Of a stretch of DNA of 7,457 nt, positions 4,763 through 7,457 are shown one piece after another. The translations under genes were made by a program, and so were the position numbers. Under the pieces are notes generated by a model. That model was given only the letters and a program-made list of their open reading frames with translations, had not been told where the DNA came from and ran no database searches. Every line of letters begins with the position of its first letter. The first letter of the stretch is position 1. The stretch covers positions 1 through 7,457 of the forward strand of contig JASLCK010000107.1 of NCBI GenBank assembly GCA_030151865.1. The letters are read 5' to 3'. Source of the DNA: Rhodospirillaceae bacterium (lineage in GTDB: Bacteria > Pseudomonadota > Alphaproteobacteria > Rhodospirillales > Magnetospirillaceae).

Positions 4763-6345
4763 TGTATAGCGTTCGACTGTCCCACCCCACCGATCTGACC
4801 GGCTGGCGCGAACAATCCCGCCTGCTGCTGGCCCACCAGATTCCGCCCGAGCAGGTACTGTGGTCAGTGGCCGAGCAGGCCGAGGAAGATCTGTTCGACC
4901 GGCTGTCGGCCAGCCCCCAGGATCATGGGCAACCACTGCCCGATCTGCCGCCAGACACCCCCGCCGAAGGGTCGCCGATCCGCGTTCCCCGCGCTTTTCT
5001 GGATTTGTCGGAACATCTGATCCGCCACCGCGACCCGGTGCGGCTGCCGCTGTTGTATCGGCTGTTGTGGCGGCAAACCCATGGGGAACGGGCTTTGATG
5101 GCCCTGCCGGTCGATCCCGACATGCAGCGCGCCTCCCAGATGGTGCGCCATGTCCGGTCTTCGGTCCATCACATGCGGGCCTATCTGCGCTTTCGCGATG
5201 TCACCGATGACGAAGGCGCTATCCTGCTGGCCTGGTTCGAACCGGAACATCATATCCTGGAACTGGTGGCCCCGTTCTTCAGCCAACGCCTGGGCGGCTT
5301 GCGCTGGTCGATCCTGACCCCAGGTCAAAGCGCCCACTGGGACGGCAAGACCCTGCATTACGGCCCCGGTCAGGACCGCCCGCCGCAGCAGGATGACGAC
5401 GCCCTGACCGCATGCTGGAAGACTTATTACGCCAGCACCTTCAATCCGTCGCGGGTTAATCCCGACGCCATGGCCCGCCAGATGCCCCGCCGTTACTGGA
5501 AAAATCTGGACGAGGCGGCATTGATCCCCGAACTGGTGCGCACCGCTCAGGCCCGCGCCCAAGCGATGATCGACGCCACCCCAGCCATCCCGTCAGGCCG
5601 TCAGGGCCGTCGCGATGTCGGCGGCCCTGCCCAGCCGGAACGCCCTCTCGATCTCAGCCCGGATGCCCAATACGACCAATTGTGCGGCCAGATGGAACGC
5701 TGCCGCGCCTGCCCCTTATGGGACAGCGCCACCCAAATCGTCTTCCCTGAAGGACCAACCGACGCCGCCCTGGTCCTGGTCGGCGATTACCCCGGCGATC
5801 AGGACGATCTGGCCGGCCGACCTCTGATGGGGGCGGCGGGTAAGGTCTTGGACAGCGCGCTCCGCGATGCAGGTCTGGATCGCCGCGCCCTTTATGTCAC
5901 CCTGGCGGTCAAGCATGTGACCTATAACGGCGAGGGATCGGTCGCCAATGGCGGACGTGGGCGCACCATCCGTCCCCCCGCCAGCGCCGACCAGGATCAA
6001 TGCCGCGATTGGCTGACCCAGGAACTGGCCGTGGTCAAACCCCGTTTGGCCGTTGCCCTGGGGGCTGTCGCCGCCAAGGCCCTGCTGGGAATGGAGGTCA
6101 CAATCGCCAAGATGCGCGGCCAGATCATCGAAAACCGCGACCTACGGGTGCTGGTCACCTGGTCGCCGGACACCATCGCCCAGACCACCGACCCGACCCA
6201 ACGCCAGCATATGACCGAACAACTGGCCGCCGATCTGGCACTGGCCCAACAAGACGGCCAGGTATCCCCAACCCCGGAAGAAGACCCGGCACCGCAAGAC
6301 CAAACCGCTTTGCCTGATCCATCCCCGGACGACGCAGCGGCTTAA
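4762..6345 (+). CDS. DUF4130 (SAM-7-link) domain fused to degenerate UdgX-type uracil-DNA glycosylase domain
   Basis: Two-domain partner of the radical SAM protein, 527 residues. Residues about 1-265 match the DUF4130/'probable DNA metabolism protein' (TIGR03915-like) domain: YRLLWRQTHGERALM, VHHMRAYLRFRD, AWFEPEHHILELVAPFF, MRYWK-type RRYWKNLDEAALIPEL; its activity is unknown. A linker (about 270-300) joins it to a family-4/UdgX-like glycosylase domain (about 303-495), with Cys314 and Cys317 (CRACPLW) and Cys414 as probable Fe-S ligands, the His385 position (VKH), and the DLAGRPLMGAAGKVLDSAL core. Recalled UdgX signatures are changed: GEQPG is GDYPG (341-345), KRRIH is GRTIR (400-404, covalent His replaced by Arg404), and HPS is SPD (468-470). 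A Gly-rich insert (390-399) precedes GRTIR. Catalysis is therefore doubtful. The last 30 residues are a Pro/Asp/Glu-rich tail. It starts on the last base of the upstream stop. Domain identity is firm; loss of activity is inferred. Confidence 0.88.
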   Translation: MYSVRLSHPTDLTGWREQSRLLLAHQIPPEQVLWSVAEQAEEDLFDRLSASPQDHGQPLPDLPPDTPAEGSPIRVPRAFLDLSEHLIRHRDPVRLPLLYRLLWRQTHGERALMALPVDPDMQRASQMVRHVRSSVHHMRAYLRFRDVTDDEGAILLAWFEPEHHILELVAPFFSQRLGGLRWSILTPGQSAHWDGKTLHYGPGQDRPPQQDDDALTACWKTYYASTFNPSRVNPDAMARQMPRRYWKNLDEAALIPELVRTAQARAQAMIDATPAIPSGRQGRRDVGGPAQPERPLDLSPDAQYDQLCGQMERCRACPLWDSATQIVFPEGPTDAALVLVGDYPGDQDDLAGRPLMGAAGKVLDSALRDAGLDRRALYVTLAVKHVTYNGEGSVANGGRGRTIRPPASADQDQCRDWLTQELAVVKPRLAVALGAVAAKALLGMEVTIAKMRGQIIENRDLRVLVTWSPDTIAQTTDPTQRQHMTEQLAADLALAQQDGQVSPTPEEDPAPQDQTALPDPSPDDAAA

Positions 6346-6394
6346 GCCTTAAGCACGAGCCTGCCCCTCCACCTCCCGGATGAGGCAACCAACC

Positions 6395-6409
6395 AAGGCA
6401 TGGCCTTTT
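6395..6409 (+). terminator. Weak terminator-like hairpin after the repair operon
   Basis: AAGGC (6395-6399), a 3-nt loop and GCCTT (6403-6407) run into TTTT (6406-6409). The stem is only 5 bp and the loop is tight, so termination would be weak. It sits 50 bp after the operon's stop. A smaller dyad, GCTTAA-GCC-TTAAGC (6340-6354), overlaps the stop codon. No better terminator is seen before the response-regulator gene, so read-through is possible. Confidence 0.25.
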
Positions 6410-6498
6410 CCCGCCCTGTGGCCGGATTGCTGCTTCCCGGCGATCCTGCCACACTGATAAGACTGGATTTTTCGCCAGAACCATCTTTGTCCTGCCGC

Positions 6499-6504
6499 AA
6501 GAGG
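6499..6504 (+). promoter_or_regulatory. Ribosome-binding site fixing the GTG start at 6510
   Basis: AAGAGG lies 5 nt before the GTG at 6510. This supports the GTG as the true start of the response regulator; the next in-frame ATG is deep inside the receiver domain. Confidence 0.6.
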
Positions 6505-6509
6505 TCTGA

Positions 6510-7238
6510 GTGCAGCCATCCGCCTTTCATCTGCTTCTGATCGGCGACGACACGCCCGCCAAGCGTGATCTGGACGGCTTTTTGAAAGGCGAAGGCTATC
6601 GTACCGCGCTGGCCCAGGATCGGCGCGAGGCCAAAGCCCTGCTGGCGGCGGGCGATGAGGTCGATCTGGTGTTGCTCGACATCGCCAGTTGCCGCAACCA
6701 GGGCTTTTCCCTGATCGGCGAGTTGCACAGTCTGGCTAACGCCCGGCTGATCCTGATTGCTGACCAGGGCGATCAGATGGGATGTGTCTGCGGCCTGGAA
6801 ATGGGGGCCGATGATTGCATTTACCGCCCATTCCACTGGCGGGAACTGCGCGCCCGCATCCGCAATCAGGTCGCCACCACCCGGGCCTTACGCCAGGGCG
6901 GCGATAAGGGCGAGCCGAAGCACCAATATCTGCGCTTTTCCGGCTGGACCCTGTCGGTCGAACGCCGCACCCTGACCGCGCCGAACGGCGATCTGATCAA
7001 ACTGACCAATGGCGAGTTTGTTTTGCTGGCCGCCCTGGCCGCCAACCCCGGACAGGTCATCAGCCGCGATTGGCTTTTGGATCATATCAGTGCACGGGGC
7101 TTATCCCCCACCAGCCGCAGTGTCGATGTGACGGTGGCGCAACTGCGCCGCAAACTGGGCGATGATTCCAAACAACCCAGCCTGATCATCACCGTTCATG
7201 GTGTCGGTTATCGTCTGAACATAGGTCAGCCGACCTAA
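6510..7238 (+). CDS. OmpR/PhoB-family response regulator with atypical receiver domain
   Basis: Two-domain DNA-binding response regulator, 242 residues. The receiver (about 6-122) has the acidic pair Asp13-Asp14 (IGDD) and a phospho-acceptor candidate Asp57 (VDLVLLD). Several conserved positions are off: the Thr/Ser expected after the fourth strand is Ala84 (LILIADQ), the invariant Lys of the KPF motif is Arg106 (YRPF), and the Pro-Gly turn after Asp57 is missing. The C-terminal winged helix (about 139-238) is normal for the family: LTNGEFVLLAALAANPG, SRDWLLD, SRSVDVTVAQLRRKLG and TVHGVGYRL. It starts at GTG, with a good ribosome-binding site. No histidine kinase is in the window, so it may be an orphan or pair with a distant kinase. 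The promoter upstream (6346-6509) is not obvious. A TorR/OmpR-like regulator is a safe description; the regulon is unknown. It may work independently of phosphorylation. Confidence 0.9.
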   Translation: MQPSAFHLLLIGDDTPAKRDLDGFLKGEGYRTALAQDRREAKALLAAGDEVDLVLLDIASCRNQGFSLIGELHSLANARLILIADQGDQMGCVCGLEMGADDCIYRPFHWRELRARIRNQVATTRALRQGGDKGEPKHQYLRFSGWTLSVERRTLTAPNGDLIKLTNGEFVLLAALAANPGQVISRDWLLDHISARGLSPTSRSVDVTVAQLRRKLGDDSKQPSLIITVHGVGYRLNIGQPT

Positions 7239-7242
7239 AACA

Positions 7243-7256
7243 TCCGACCTTTCGGA
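7243..7256. repeat. Small dyad TCCGA-N4-TCGGA
   Basis: Perfect 5-bp inverted repeat with a 4-nt centre, 5 bp after the response-regulator stop. It could be part of a composite terminator, or an activator-binding dyad: its centre is about 137 bp upstream of the predicted sigma-54 start near 7387. Confidence 0.3.
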
Positions 7257-7258
7257 CA

Positions 7259-7313
7259 CTTGATCACCGCCTGATCCGGCGAACCGGACAGCCTGATTTC
7301 ATCAAGACTTTTT
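7259..7313 (+). terminator. Composite stem-loop plus T-run after the response regulator
   Basis: Outer arms CTTGAT (7259-7264) and ATCAAG (7301-7306) enclose an inner hairpin CTG-A-TCCGG / CGAA loop / CCGGA-CAG (7271-7291, one bulged A). A run of five T follows at 7309-7313. This could end the response-regulator transcript, although the outer stem is AT-rich and long-range. The same DNA may instead serve the sigma-54 promoter downstream, since CATCAAGACTTTT (7300-7312) resembles an IHF site. Confidence 0.35.
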
Positions 7314-7359
7314 AGCTAATATTTTCAAATGGATAGCGACCTTCGCAAGGGACGCTGGT

Positions 7360-7376
7360 CTGGCATGCGCCTTGCC
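7360..7376 (+). promoter_or_regulatory. Sigma-54 (-24/-12) promoter facing the right edge
   Basis: CTGGCATGCGCCTTGCC holds TGGCATG-N4-TTGC, differing from the RpoN consensus TGGCACG-N4-TTGCW at one core base (C to T) and at the final W. The GG (7362-7363) and GC (7374-7375) are exactly spaced. Predicted start is near 7387, about 70 nt before the end of the window. It would drive a gene beginning at or just past the right edge. No NifA-type TGT-N10-ACA site was seen upstream, so the activator is unknown. Confidence 0.65.
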
Positions 7377-7387
7377 TATGGAAAGGG

Positions 7388-7418
7388 GCGCACCGCTGAT
7401 CGCCCGGTGCGCGGTTTT
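7388..7418 (+). other. GC-rich hairpin at the predicted 5' end of the sigma-54 transcript
   Basis: GCGCACCG (7388-7395) and CGGTGCGC (7405-7412) form a perfect 8-bp stem around a 9-nt loop, followed by GGTTTT (7413-7418). With a start near 7387 the stem would begin at the very first bases of the mRNA. It may protect the 5' end from decay or act as a leader attenuator; the short T-run after it makes a terminator-like role possible. Confidence 0.5.
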
Positions 7419-7439
7419 AACATCCGTGCAACCCGCATC

Positions 7440-7457
7440 AGGAAGGACAGCGCCTTG
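7440..7457 (+). promoter_or_regulatory. Strong ribosome-binding site at the right edge, possible TTG start
   Basis: AGGAAGGA (7440-7447) is a strong Shine-Dalgarno match. A TTG at 7455-7457 lies 7 nt after it and could be the start codon of the gene driven by the sigma-54 promoter, or an ATG may follow just beyond the window. No protein sequence is available. Confidence 0.4.

Noticed and set aside
4864..5562. Minus-strand open frame (232 codons) opposite the DUF4130 domain
   Set aside because: Shadow of a recognisable conserved domain on the plus strand.
6110..6200. Frameshift as the explanation for the missing HPS motif in the UDG domain
   Set aside because: The other frames across this stretch do not restore HPS, and the reading frame stays domain-like on both sides, so substitution rather than a sequencing error or frameshift is the simpler reading.
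6400..6540. Small open frame of 46 codons before the response regulator
   Set aside because: It overlaps the response-regulator start, has no ribosome-binding site or recognisable sequence, and begins inside a terminator-like hairpin.

Overview
The window looks like chromosomal DNA from a GC-rich alphaproteobacterium, most likely a Rhodospirillales/Magnetospirillum-type organism. This rests on high GC with G/C-ending codons, a LexA box of the alphaproteobacterial GAAC-N7-GAAC type, -24/-12 (sigma-54) promoter elements and protein sequence style. The genus is an inference. There is no tRNA, rRNA, CRISPR array, insertion sequence or phage gene. The window is mostly core or accessory housekeeping, with one unusual DNA-repair-like operon.

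Layout. Positions 1-1259 (minus strand) hold most of a methyl-accepting chemotaxis protein, cut off by the window edge inside its signalling tip. Next is a 324-bp non-coding stretch with a good sigma-54 promoter match facing the receptor gene. An rsmC-like 16S rRNA guanine methyltransferase (minus, 1584-2615) and an rsuA 16S rRNA pseudouridine synthase (plus, 2729-3442) diverge from a 113-bp spacer. This is a small 30S-maturation pair.

The centre (3483-6345) is the most interesting part. A two-gene operon with a one-base stop/start overlap encodes a radical SAM protein of the 'putative DNA modification/repair' family and its usual partner, a DUF4130/SAM-7-link domain fused to a UdgX-type uracil-DNA glycosylase domain. 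Three observations fit a DNA-damage role. A perfect alphaproteobacterial LexA box lies just upstream. The radical SAM protein has a helix-hairpin-helix segment. It ends in QLSLF, the consensus beta-sliding-clamp-binding peptide. Against this, the glycosylase domain has lost or altered its signature motifs: KRRIH reads GRTIR, the HPS motif reads SPD and GEQPG reads GDYPG. It may therefore be a non-catalytic or altered-chemistry DNA-binding module, while the DUF4130 half looks intact.

The right end holds an OmpR/PhoB-type response regulator (6510-7238, GTG start) with an atypical receiver domain and no kinase beside it. After it come 219 bases of regulatory DNA: dyads, a T-run or IHF-like site, a very good sigma-54 -24/-12 promoter, an 8-bp GC-rich hairpin at the predicted transcript start, and a strong ribosome-binding site just before the window ends. 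A sigma-54-dependent gene probably begins at or just past the right edge.
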